The position numbers and the translations under genes were made by a program. A stretch of DNA of 40,324 nucleotides, from positions 1 to 40,324 of the forward strand of contig JAHBVH010000076.1 in NCBI GenBank assembly GCA_019637645.1. Reading direction: 5' to 3'. Under the pieces are notes generated by a model that worked only from the letters and a program-made list of their open reading frames with translations, was not told the DNA's origin and did not search any database. Source of the stretch: Caldilineaceae bacterium. Its GTDB lineage: Bacteria > Chloroflexota > Anaerolineae > Caldilineales > Caldilineaceae. Shown here in pieces: positions 23,824 to 31,570 of the stretch (the stretch's first letter is position 1; every line of letters starts with the position of its first letter).

Positions 23824-25158
23824 CTAGCGCTCGAGCGTCATGGGGAGGGTAACGATGAAACGACTGCCAGCGCCCAAGCGACTATCGACCGTAATTGTGC
23901 CGCCCAGTAGCGTGGTAAGCCGGTTCGCAATGGCTAGCCCAACCCCAGCGCCATCATACCGCCGCGTTAGGCTATGTTCGAGTTGTACAAAAGGCTGAAA
24001 CAGACGCGGCAGATCTTCAGGGGCAATGCCGATCCCAGTATCCCACACCGTAATATGGACCTGCTCGGCTGGTGCATCGGCCACAACGGTGAGGCCAATC
24101 CGTGCGCCTTCCGCTGAAAATTTGATGGCGTTTTTTAATAATTTTTCAAGAATCTGGCTCAGACAGCGCTCATCAGAGTAGATAAACAGCGCTTCATCAA
24201 GCGGCTCGATTTCAATCTGAATCTTCTTCTTTTCGGCAATTTCACTGACTCGTTGTCGGCACTGTTCACAAACGGTGCGCAAAGAGAGGCAACGCGACAC
24301 CGGCTGAAGTCGCCGATTCTCAATCCCCACCAGATCGAGAATATCATCAATAATTGCCAGTAGTTGATGACCACTCCGCAGGATCAGATCGACAGAGTGA
24401 TCTTGCTTGTGGGTCAGCGCGCCATAAATCCCACTTTGGAGGATCTCCGCCCGCATTAAAATGACATTCAGCGGCGTGCGCAGTTCGTGGTTCATCACCG
24501 ACAAAAATTCATCCTTGGCCCGGTTCGCGGCTTCGGCTGCGTCGCGCGCCTGCACCAGTTCAACGTTCCGCAGCGTCAGGGCTTCATTGAGCTTGGCAAG
24601 CTGCCATTGGCTATTCTCCACCTGGAGGATATGCTCATAGGCGCGCAACGAGACGAGAATCGTCGCGATCAGCCGTTGGCGAGTTAACTCGGTCTTTGTC
24701 TTGTAATCGTTGATATCATATTGACGGATAACCGCTTCTTCGGGTGCTTCTCCCGGCTGGCCAGTCCGCAAAATGATCCGGATGGTGCGATTACCGATTT
24801 CCTCACGGATATATTTGACGAGCTGTAACCCTGCCTGGTTATTTTCCATGACGACATCTAGCAGAATGATGGCAATATCTGTATGTAAGTGTAGCAGCGC
24901 TTGCGCTTCTTGGGCAGAATAGGCCGAGAGGAAAATAAGACCACGGTCAGTATAGCTGAAATTTTGCAACGCCAGTTGTGTCACCTGATGGACTTCGACT
25001 TCATCATCGACAATCAAAATTTTCCAGGGAGGCAGCCGACCGTCCAGCTTAGCCACCACCGGTGCCACCGGCGCTTGCCAACCATCGGCGAAGATCATAT
25101 CCGCTTCGCCCAAAATCGAAGCAGCCGCACTTTCAGAAAGCGTATAGTCTTTCGTCAT
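23824..25158 (-). CDS. response regulator receiver - histidine kinase fusion
   Basis: 444 residues, no membrane helix. The N-terminal receiver domain (about 46-170) has ILIVDDEVEVHQV, phospho-acceptor Asp101 in IILLDVVMEN, and DYKTKTEL carrying the conserved Lys. The layout around the latter resembles DUF3369-containing proteins. A short coiled coil (about 175-212, ENSQWQLAKLNEALTLRNVE) joins HisKA (FLSVMNHELRTPL, His224) and HATPase_c (N-box LLKNAIKFS, G1 DTGIGIAP, G2 DGAGVGLAI). It would be a cytosolic kinase controlled by phosphorylation of its own receiver, perhaps an intermediate in a phosphorelay. No output regulator gene is adjacent. No clear Shine-Dalgarno. Confidence 0.9.
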   Translation of the reverse strand: MTKDYTLSESAAASILGEADMIFADGWQAPVAPVVAKLDGRLPPWKILIVDDEVEVHQVTQLALQNFSYTDRGLIFLSAYSAQEAQALLHLHTDIAIILLDVVMENNQAGLQLVKYIREEIGNRTIRIILRTGQPGEAPEEAVIRQYDINDYKTKTELTRQRLIATILVSLRAYEHILQVENSQWQLAKLNEALTLRNVELVQARDAAEAANRAKDEFLSVMNHELRTPLNVILMRAEILQSGIYGALTHKQDHSVDLILRSGHQLLAIIDDILDLVGIENRRLQPVSRCLSLRTVCEQCRQRVSEIAEKKKIQIEIEPLDEALFIYSDERCLSQILEKLLKNAIKFSAEGARIGLTVVADAPAEQVHITVWDTGIGIAPEDLPRLFQPFVQLEHSLTRRYDGAGVGLAIANRLTTLLGGTITVDSRLGAGSRFIVTLPMTLER

Positions 25159-25651
25159 AATAGTTCACATTGTTGCTTTACATTCGCTAACATATCGATT
25201 AACCAGCGTCCTATAGCCATTTTCTCATAGGGTGACATAGTGTCGCCCCATAAAGGCATAATCGAATGACGCCACAAGTATGTGCTGGCCTCTCATTGGT
25301 TTGAGTCCGCCGATAGAGGCCAACGCCAACTCGCAATTCAATCCCGCCATTCATGGTGCAAGCCCAACTAGGGCCCGATCCTTACCAAAATTTCAGCATG
25401 CATGCTTCTTGCTAATCATACCCGATTAGTAAGAAGAAATAAATAGTACAGAAGCGCCAATAATTTACGCTAAAATCACTAGCTTCCCTCTATTAAACCT
25501 TGCTTGTACCCCTACTTTGCCGCCCACGCTATCTTGTTGTACAGTGTACCAATCGGTCCTATCCATAGGGCGAAAACCGATCAGCGCTAGCGAAACGCCA
25601 TTCATCAGCGGACAAAGCGAAGCCTTACCACTGTCAACAAGGAGCAATTTG
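25159..25651. other. intergenic stretch with two hairpins, no gene
   Basis: About 490 bases between the divergent kinase and cupin genes. It contains a 7-bp stem (GGTGACA 25231-25237 with TGTCGCC 25241-25247, one G-T pair) and a 13-bp stem (25405-25436, listed separately). It also holds a weak promoter-like pair TTGTAC (25537-25542) and TATCCA (25560-25565), 17 bases apart, before the cupin gene. The upstream extension of the cupin frame to 25517 is not believed because of the strong ribosome-binding site at 25639. Confidence 0.5.
25405..25436. other. 13-bp hairpin upstream of the cupin gene
   Basis: CTTCTTGCTAATC (25405-25417) pairs with GATTAGTAAGAAG (25424-25436) around the 6-base loop ATACCC, with one G-U pair. 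No T-run follows in either direction. Function unknown. Confidence 0.45.
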
Positions 25652-25978
25652 ATGCCATTCTATCGACCAGATGAACGAACCCCCAAAGAACTTTTCCCCG
25701 GCGCGGTGGCGCGTACCTTTTGGGGCGAAAAAGTGCTGTTATCTTATCTCGATCTTGCGCCTGGCTCCTTTGTACCACCCCATAGCCACCCCCATGAGCA
25801 AGCTGGCATTGTGCTAGAAGGAGCGTTAGAGTTTACGATTGGCGACGAAACCCGGCTGGTTACAACGGGAGAGATCTTCATTATCCCTGGTGGTGTGGTT
25901 CACAGCGTCAAAGTCGGCGACGCACCGGCACGCGCCCTGGACATCTTTAGCCCGGTGCGCGAAGAATATCAGTGGTAG
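25652..25978 (+). CDS. small cupin-domain protein
   Basis: 108 residues, one cupin barrel. Motif 1 reads PPHSHPHEQAGIVLEGALEF (His, His, Glu metal ligands) and motif 2 reads PGGVVHSVKVGDAPA (His). The start at 25652 is fixed by AAGGAG at 25639-25644, 7 bases upstream, and by the family beginning just after it. Single-domain cupins of this size bind a divalent metal and act as small isomerases, dioxygenases or sugar-binding proteins. The LDIFSPVREEY ending is common in uncharacterised members. It is a single-gene unit between a kinase and a SpoIID gene, and no substrate can be assigned. Confidence 0.9.
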   Translation: MPFYRPDERTPKELFPGAVARTFWGEKVLLSYLDLAPGSFVPPHSHPHEQAGIVLEGALEFTIGDETRLVTTGEIFIIPGGVVHSVKVGDAPARALDIFSPVREEYQW

Positions 25979-26023
25979 TACGCACCGCCCTGATGAAGAT
26001 TACCCATGAAATTCGGTAAACCA

Positions 26024-26101
26024 GCGCTGATGAAAATCAGCGCCTGCTCGGTCAAGCGGCGCGAAAGCGCACGAGTAAGCTCTACCGCTTTACTTGCTTA
26101 C
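26024..26101. other. cluster of three stems, two with GAAA tetraloops
   Basis: GCGCTGAT-GAAA-ATCAGCGC (26024-26043) is followed by GCGC-GAAA-GCGC (26059-26070), and GTAAGC (26075-26080) pairs with GCTTAC (26096-26101). All lie in the 208-base gap between the converging cupin and SpoIID genes. They may serve as a bidirectional terminator region or a small structured RNA. No T-run was seen. Confidence 0.4.
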
Positions 26102-26186
26102 CCTTCATTAGCGGGCTTGAACCGGCGTTGCTCCGTAGCCCGGTGGGCGCGGGCGGTCATCTCAAATAACTGAATCAACACTGTAC

Positions 26187-29186
26187 TTATTGTTGCACCC
26201 AAGGCAAATAGAGCCAAGTCGTTGCATTGAAGATCGTGAGCGTCATCCACGCACTTTGGCGGCCCACTTGATCTTGGGCACGTACACGCACAGAAGTGAC
26301 GTTGGCCGGATCTAGATCGATTTCAACGGTACCCTGAGCCGTGAGCGGCCACGGTGCCGGTTCCCAATCGCCCTCCCCCTGCTGAATTTCCATTTCGATC
26401 ACACCAACGCCACTGCCCCTGTCAGTAATCTGCCAGGTTAGCTGCGTCCGATTGGTACGGAGCGGATATTGCTGGAGCAACACTGTGGGTGCGGCCAAAT
26501 CAATAGCCACAGTCACGCTTTGGGAAGGGCTTTGATTTCCGGCTCGGTCTACGGCCCAGTAGGTGAGTGAATGAACGCCATCGGTGATAAAAGCTACCTG
26601 TTTCACGCCCGGTTGCAGCTCTCCCTGCTGTATCGCTCCGGTGTCCCGACCAACCCCGCCGGTATAGCTGATCGTCGCCACACCGCTGGTTGTATCCGTG
26701 GCAACCAAGGTCACCGTTACGGGTGTTCCATGCCAGCCTTGTGTTGGCGTAAGCGGAAGGAATGCGGCAACAACGGGGGGCTGGGTATCAACCCCTAGTG
26801 GGTAGGGTTGGGTCCGCAGGTTGCCGGCGCGGTCAGCAACCTGCAGCGTTAGGGCATAGTGCCCATCAGGCACCCCGGCCACCGATAGAGTTACAGGTTG
26901 GCTTTGCCAAGGCAGGGCTGTCGTAGACCAAGCAAGCGGCAGAGTCGTAGAATAGATTGCGCTCGTCAACGTCGCTTGGGTCTGCGCTTGGTCTAGCCCA
27001 CTAAAGGTATCGGTGACGGGGATGGCAACAGTCAACGGCTGGATTGCAAACCAAGTCGTTGAGAGCGGCCAAGCACCAACAAGGGGGGCCGCTTGATCCA
27101 CCAGTTGGACCGTCTTGCTCATAACCGCGCTCAGGTTGCCAGCCCGATCCATCTGTCGGGCTGGCAACCTGATTTCCCCCATCCGCCCATTTAGGGGGAA
27201 GCGCAATTGATGTTGCGTGCCGTCGCTACTATTGGGGAGCCGCCAGATCTCCACTCGGTCCAACGCCAGATCCACAAGCCCAGCCCATGCCACCCGAAAT
27301 TCTAGCCCCACGGGCGGCTGAAAGAGATAGAAATCAACCACGATGGGCTGATAGGCCATAGGGTTGGCAAAATCGCTTGTCCAGAGATCGCGCAGGCCAA
27401 GCGGGACACGGCCCTCATCGTCGGTGACATCCAGCCGGGCCACCACCTGATCAGCGACGGCAGCGCTGGCCCCTGAACCGGCACGCAGCCAAAAGAGGGC
27501 GCGATACGGGTGACCGGCGGGGAGCAGAGTCGTCCGTGGGCCGTACCACACGCCTTTGGTCTGCACACCGGCTTGGGCAAGCCACGCCTGCCCATCCGCC
27601 GCCTGGGGATCCGCCACCAGCACACCGCTATTGGCATAGTGGAGCAGCTCTTCCCCTTGCCAAGCCCAGCCCGTGTCGATCATGGGTGTTGTATCCGTAG
27701 CCACAGGAAAGGCTAGCGTTAGCAGCGGTTGATCAACCATAGCCGGTGGCGAAAAGGGGGGTGCGGCTGGCGCGCTATGGTCAACGAGCAAGCGCACTTG
27801 GTCATGCAGTTGCTCCTGTAACCAGAGTTGCGCGGTCAAGATCGTCGTATCGGCCAAGGACACGGGGGCCTGCCAAATGACTTCTTCACCAAACAGGGTA
27901 ACGGGTGCGGTTAGTCCGGCGCTGGCTGTGATCACCAGCCGTGGCGACGCGGCTTGGGGGAGCAACGTTGCCAGCCGGATCCTGTCAGTTGCCACTGTCA
28001 TTTGGGGCAATAAGCCCACCAGGGCCGCGGCAGGCTGAGCCGCGTCGCGCCCATTTTGGAGATGCACTGCGCTATAGTAATGGCCGAGAATCTGCCGATA
28101 GTTTTGCCCCGCCCGTGCCCGACGGTAGGCCCCCCACTGGCTCAACCCATAGCCATGGCCGGCACGGCTCCGCCCCAGCGCGAAACTATCGGGTACGGCT
28201 TGCAGATAGGTGACATTCGGGTTAGTCAAGGTCGGATGCCCATTTTCGGCGCTATACATAGCCGAAATTGGCAGACCGGGCATTTCATTTTTAGCGGTCA
28301 GGTATTGGCCCGCGGTGGCCGTAACCGCGGCGTCAGTGCTGGGATAGCGGTCGAGGCACATCATCTGAAAGTTGGCCCAATCGGTTAGATCATAGGTTGG
28401 CCGGCCAACTAAGATCTGCCGCCAGGCATAGGTACGGGCGGCGACGGCCATCGCTTCTAGGGCCGCGGCGGGCCAACTAGCGGGCACCTCGGCGGGCAGG
28501 ACTTGGGCCACGTAGGTTTCAAAGGGAATCACATCCACTTGCCAGTCGGCGACATCACGACAACCGTTGCTAGGGTGGTGGGCAACCCGAATGGTCTCTG
28601 GATAGGCCAGAGGTTGCTGTGATTGCGCCCAGTCGGCGAGTTCATCATTCCGTGCGGCTCGGATCGACACCTGTTCTAGCTGCTGCGTGGCAAGCTGATA
28701 GACCAGCGTAGCCGTTTCGGTCTCCAGTGTCAACTGTTGACTATCCGCAGACCAGCGTGGTGAATAGCCAGGGAGCCGCGCCTGCTCGGTGCCATCAGCC
28801 ATAGCAAAAAGATAAGTTTCGGCCAAGGCCGCCGTCCCGGCACCGCTTGGCACCAGGGTCGCGGCCAGCCAACGGCCATCCGGGCTTTGCAACGGTCGGC
28901 TCAGGTGAAAGCCAGGGCGATCCAAAAGAATTCGATCCCCCAATTGGAGAAACGCGACCGTGGGTGTTGTGCCACTCTGGATCTGAAGTTCGGCCCGCGC
29001 CACCTCAGAAGATAAGCCCACACAGAGCCCCATACAGGCAGAGAAGGCGCAAAGTACCCAGCGCCAACCTCGGTTACAGAAGCAGGGGATTATTGACCAT
29101 CCGTATCCACCAATTTGGCGGAGGCGTGAGTGAAGAGCATACGCACGCGTTGGGGTGAGTGCGTCTATTCTGGCGCAAGATTGCAT
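26187..29186 (-). CDS. SpoIID/LytB-domain exported protein with Ig-like repeats
   Basis: 999 residues. GGAAGGA before the ATG at 29186 sets the start; an in-frame ATG 33 codons earlier is less likely. A signal peptide (hydrophobic at about 43-60, ending VARA|E) is followed by a segment resembling part of a TolB-like propeller (SPDGRWLAATL, PRWSADSQQLTLETE). The SpoIID domain (about 197-380) has IPFETYVAQVLPAEVPASWP, where the glutamate of PAEVP (about 233) matches the catalytic Glu of SpoIID transglycosylase, and GHGYGLSQWGA. The C-terminal half holds bacterial Ig-like modules (VDTQPPVVAAFLPLTP, VDRAGNQSPSQSVTV, RAQDQVGRQS). SpoIID proteins cut glycan strands lacking stem peptides. Wide in non-sporulating Chloroflexota, so probably wall remodelling at the cell surface. 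Confidence 0.88.
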   Translation of the reverse strand: MQSCARIDALTPTRAYALHSRLRQIGGYGWSIIPCFCNRGWRWVLCAFSACMGLCVGLSSEVARAELQIQSGTTPTVAFLQLGDRILLDRPGFHLSRPLQSPDGRWLAATLVPSGAGTAALAETYLFAMADGTEQARLPGYSPRWSADSQQLTLETETATLVYQLATQQLEQVSIRAARNDELADWAQSQQPLAYPETIRVAHHPSNGCRDVADWQVDVIPFETYVAQVLPAEVPASWPAAALEAMAVAARTYAWRQILVGRPTYDLTDWANFQMMCLDRYPSTDAAVTATAGQYLTAKNEMPGLPISAMYSAENGHPTLTNPNVTYLQAVPDSFALGRSRAGHGYGLSQWGAYRRARAGQNYRQILGHYYSAVHLQNGRDAAQPAAALVGLLPQMTVATDRIRLATLLPQAASPRLVITASAGLTAPVTLFGEEVIWQAPVSLADTTILTAQLWLQEQLHDQVRLLVDHSAPAAPPFSPPAMVDQPLLTLAFPVATDTTPMIDTGWAWQGEELLHYANSGVLVADPQAADGQAWLAQAGVQTKGVWYGPRTTLLPAGHPYRALFWLRAGSGASAAVADQVVARLDVTDDEGRVPLGLRDLWTSDFANPMAYQPIVVDFYLFQPPVGLEFRVAWAGLVDLALDRVEIWRLPNSSDGTQHQLRFPLNGRMGEIRLPARQMDRAGNLSAVMSKTVQLVDQAAPLVGAWPLSTTWFAIQPLTVAIPVTDTFSGLDQAQTQATLTSAIYSTTLPLAWSTTALPWQSQPVTLSVAGVPDGHYALTLQVADRAGNLRTQPYPLGVDTQPPVVAAFLPLTPTQGWHGTPVTVTLVATDTTSGVATISYTGGVGRDTGAIQQGELQPGVKQVAFITDGVHSLTYWAVDRAGNQSPSQSVTVAIDLAAPTVLLQQYPLRTNRTQLTWQITDRGSGVGVIEMEIQQGEGDWEPAPWPLTAQGTVEIDLDPANVTSVRVRAQDQVGRQSAWMTLTIFNATTWLYLPWVQQ
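27133..27170. other. perfect 15-bp inverted repeat inside the SpoIID gene
   Basis: AGGTTGCCAGCCCGA (27133-27147) is repeated as an exact inverse complement at 27156-27170, with an 8-base loop. It encodes the RLPARQMDRAGNL segment. A strand could fold back here in DNA or mRNA. Confidence 0.7.
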
Positions 29187-29293
29187 TGGTACATCCTTCC
29201 ATCCTACGAACGTCCCTGGTACAATAGAGGAACCCGATATTGCTATCAGGTTCCTGGCTAGCCGAACAAGCATACAAGCAATCACTATTTACC

Positions 29294-29321
29294 AGTATAG
29301 TGTACTCACACCTCAGGGCAA
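29294..29321 (-). promoter_or_regulatory. candidate promoter of the SpoIID gene
   Basis: Read on the minus strand, TTGCCC (29321-29316) and TATACT (29299-29294) are 16 bases apart. Transcription would start near 29287, about 100 bases before the ATG at 29186. Confidence 0.45.
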
Positions 29322-29476
29322 CCGGCTTTTGTCAAGCATTGCTATCGGCATAATATGGAGATAGCAAGCTGATTGCTCGTCATTTGTCTAGTTTTGCCGA
29401 CTTGTCCTCGGTGGAGCCAATGTGGGTAGGTTGCATCCAGAGAAGGATGCGCTGTATTTACGGTGGGCGAACAAAA

Positions 29477-29500
29477 ACCCTCAACGCCATTGTTGAGGGT
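29477..29500 (-). terminator. 9-bp hairpin with T-run on the minus strand
   Basis: ACCCTCAAC (29477-29485) pairs exactly with GTTGAGGGT (29492-29500) around GCCATT. Five or more A residues to its left become a T-run when read on the minus strand. It would stop antisense transcription entering from the isomerase gene towards the SpoIID gene. Confidence 0.5.
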
Positions 29501-29621
29501 CTCTGCTCTAAAACCATCAGTAGACTTAAGGAGAAATTACCATAATATTACCGGCTTTAGAATAACATACCTTTGCGCTGCAATAGCTTACAATATACTG
29601 TCATTTCTTAGGAAACTCGAT

Positions 29622-30449
29622 ATGAAATATAGTTGTCTACCCGTCTCATTTTATGCGGATTTTACGGCAGGTCGGCGCACGCTGGCCGATTGGTTTCGTT
29701 TTGCGGCAGCATTGGGCCTGGACGGGGCCGATATTAGCGTTGCCCATTTAGAAAGTTTGGCACCAGCCTATTTGGATGGGCTACGCCAACAGGCGGTCGA
29801 TGCCGGGGTACAGATTGCCATGATTGTTACCTATGCCGACTTTACCCACCCCGACGCGGCAGAGCGTGTGCACCAAGTCGATGAGATCCGGGACTATTTA
29901 GACGCAGCCGCGCGTCTCGGCATTGCCTTTGTCCGTTTAACGGCTGGGCAAAAGCATCCTGGGGTTGCGCGGGCGCCGGGGGTTGAATGGGCGGTGACTG
30001 GCCTCACCAGTTGCTTGGATCACGCCGCGCAGTTGGGCATCACCTTGCTCTACGAGAACCATACCAGAGGTGCAGTGTGGACGTACAACGACTTTTCCCA
30101 ACCAGCCGAGATCTTCTTGGAAATTGTTCGCCGCACCGAAGGCACGGGCCTGCGCCTGCTCTATGACACCGCCAACACCCTGGCGACCGGCGACGATCCG
30201 CTGGCGGTCTTGGCACAGGTGAAACATCGCGTTTCGGTGGTCCATGTCAATGATATTCAGCGGGCTGGTTATTTTGAGCCGTGTCTGGCCGGAACCGGCG
30301 TCGCGCCCATCCAGGCGATCTTTGCGGCGCTCCATGAAACGGGTTTTGATACGTGGATCAGTGTCGAAGAGGCAAGCAAGCGTGGGGAAGAGGGTTTCCG
30401 CCAAGCCATTCCCTATGTAAAGGGATTGTGGGAAGCGCTGGAACCCTAG
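29622..30449 (+). CDS. TIM-barrel sugar phosphate isomerase/epimerase (xylose-isomerase-like)
   Basis: 275 residues, AP-endonuclease-2/xylose-isomerase-like barrel. Likely metal and catalytic residues sit on successive strands: Glu in LLYENHTRGAVW, Asp in LLYDTANTLATGDDP, His and Asp in SVVHVNDIQ, and Glu in WISVEEASKRGEEGFRQA. The start is Met at 29622 with AGGA about 11 bases upstream. The family covers hydroxypyruvate isomerases, tagatose/psicose epimerases and inosose dehydratase/isomerase. The conserved E-D-H-E metal site is typical, but the substrate is not predictable. It is read against the neighbouring dehydrogenase genes, so it is not in their operon, though a shared sugar-acid pathway is possible. 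Confidence 0.88.
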   Translation: MKYSCLPVSFYADFTAGRRTLADWFRFAAALGLDGADISVAHLESLAPAYLDGLRQQAVDAGVQIAMIVTYADFTHPDAAERVHQVDEIRDYLDAAARLGIAFVRLTAGQKHPGVARAPGVEWAVTGLTSCLDHAAQLGITLLYENHTRGAVWTYNDFSQPAEIFLEIVRRTEGTGLRLLYDTANTLATGDDPLAVLAQVKHRVSVVHVNDIQRAGYFEPCLAGTGVAPIQAIFAALHETGFDTWISVEEASKRGEEGFRQAIPYVKGLWEALEP

Positions 30450-30458
30450 GCAAAGCGC

Positions 30459-30528
30459 AGCGGTGCCGGGGACGGGCCAGCATAGTCGCGATTTTGCGGC
30501 TATTCAGCGGCCCGTCCCCGGCACCGCT
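30459..30528. terminator. very long bidirectional hairpin between converging genes
   Basis: A perfect 20-bp GC-rich stem (30459-30478 with 30509-30528, core GGTGCCGGGGACGGGCC) encloses a second 8-bp stem (ATAGTCGC with GCGGCTAT, one G-U pair) with the loop GATTTT. It begins 10 bases after the isomerase stop and ends 10 bases before the dehydrogenase stop, so it can end both transcripts. Confidence 0.8.
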
Positions 30529-30538
30529 ACATAATCGG

Positions 30539-31492
30539 CTAGTAGCCAAGTTTTTTGTCCACCGGATTCGTCAGTGGTTCACCGGCCAAATACCGGCGTA
30601 GATTGTCTTTCATAATCACCATGACATTACGGTAAGTCTGGCTGGAGGAGGGTGAGTTATGGGGCGTAATCAAAAGATTGGGACAGTCCCACAGCGGGCT
30701 GTCAGCCGGTAACGGCTCAATCGCTGTCACATCTAGCCCAGCACCCGCCAGCTTGCCACTTTGGAGTAGCTCCACCAAGGTTGGTTCATGGATAATGCCC
30801 CCGCGCGAGATGACCAGCAGATAGGCGCTAGGCTTTAGCAAGCGTAGTTGCTCCGGGCCGATCATCCCCCGCGTCTGATCGGTAATGGGGGTGGCGACCA
30901 CGACCACATCGGAACGTGCGATCAGGTCATTGACCCCGTCGAGCCCGCGCACTTCGGCCACATCATCGGGCTTGGCGACCGCATGCACATCAACCGCAAT
31001 CACCTCCATCTCGAAGGCATGGGCACGCTTGGCGACCGCGCGCCCGAGTTGGCCCAACCCAATGATGCCCATGGTCAAGCCAGCCAACCCAAAGCGCGGG
31101 GCACCGGCAGGGACGCCGATCCATTCATGGCGTTTCTGGGCTTCATAGAGTTCGTCAAAGCGACGGGCCAGAAAGACCAACATCCCAAAGGTGTGTTCGG
31201 CAATGGTGCTGGCATGGGCACCGCGGGTATTGGTTACCATGACATCACTTTCCCGCAACGAAGGAGCATGGACGAGCCATTCGACCCCCGCACTGCCCGA
31301 CTGAATCCAGCGCAAGTTTGCCGCGGCGTGAAATAATTCTTCGTTGACGGGGCCAAAAACGATCTCAGCCTCAGCCACCGCGGCCAGCAGTTCGGCTGGC
31401 GTCCCCCCATTGATAAATTCAACTTGGGGAAATTCTTTTGCCCATTCTTGGAGAGAATTCTCCATCCACGGACTGGTAATTAACAGCTTCAC
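30539..31492 (-). CDS. D-2-hydroxyacid dehydrogenase (SerA/GhrA-like)
   Basis: 317 residues with a GTG start; GGGAGGA lies immediately upstream and confirms it. NAD-binding motif GIIGLGQLGRAVAKRA (about 142-157). The catalytic triad of the family is present: Arg230 in ISRGGIIHE, Glu259 in AIEPLPADSPLW, His278 in TPHNSP. The N-terminal catalytic-domain half (about 1-100) includes QSGSAGVEWLV. Such enzymes interconvert 2-keto acids and D-2-hydroxy acids such as glyoxylate, hydroxypyruvate or phosphoglycerate. No C-terminal ACT domain is present, so it is not a regulated PGDH. It is the last gene in the long minus-strand run, 78 bases after the epimerase gene. Confidence 0.92.
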   Translation of the reverse strand: MKLLITSPWMENSLQEWAKEFPQVEFINGGTPAELLAAVAEAEIVFGPVNEELFHAAANLRWIQSGSAGVEWLVHAPSLRESDVMVTNTRGAHASTIAEHTFGMLVFLARRFDELYEAQKRHEWIGVPAGAPRFGLAGLTMGIIGLGQLGRAVAKRAHAFEMEVIAVDVHAVAKPDDVAEVRGLDGVNDLIARSDVVVVATPITDQTRGMIGPEQLRLLKPSAYLLVISRGGIIHEPTLVELLQSGKLAGAGLDVTAIEPLPADSPLWDCPNLLITPHNSPSSSQTYRNVMVIMKDNLRRYLAGEPLTNPVDKKLGY

Positions 31493-31570
31493 GGTTCCTC
31501 CCGCTCTGGTACGGATTTAGTGGATGATCATCAATAGCGTAGATCGATAAGGGGCGCTTTAGACGACGCC

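Larger units (their letters stand above)
29187..29621. other. divergent intergenic region, promoter and hairpin
   Basis: About 435 bases between the SpoIID gene (minus) and the isomerase gene (plus). It holds a candidate minus-strand promoter (29294-29321) and a hairpin (29477-29500), listed separately. The open frame running into the isomerase gene from 29463 begins inside the hairpin region and has no ribosome-binding site. The true start is taken as 29622. Confidence 0.5.

Noticed and set aside
26105..26175. Possible tRNA remnant on the minus strand (GGTTCAAGCCC)
   Set aside because: The T-loop-like word is not flanked by a pairing T-stem, and no acceptor, D or anticodon arms can be formed.
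29463..29621. N-terminal extension of the TIM-barrel isomerase
   Set aside because: It has no ribosome-binding site, starts beside a terminator-like hairpin, and the family begins at the Met at 29622 preceded by AGGA.
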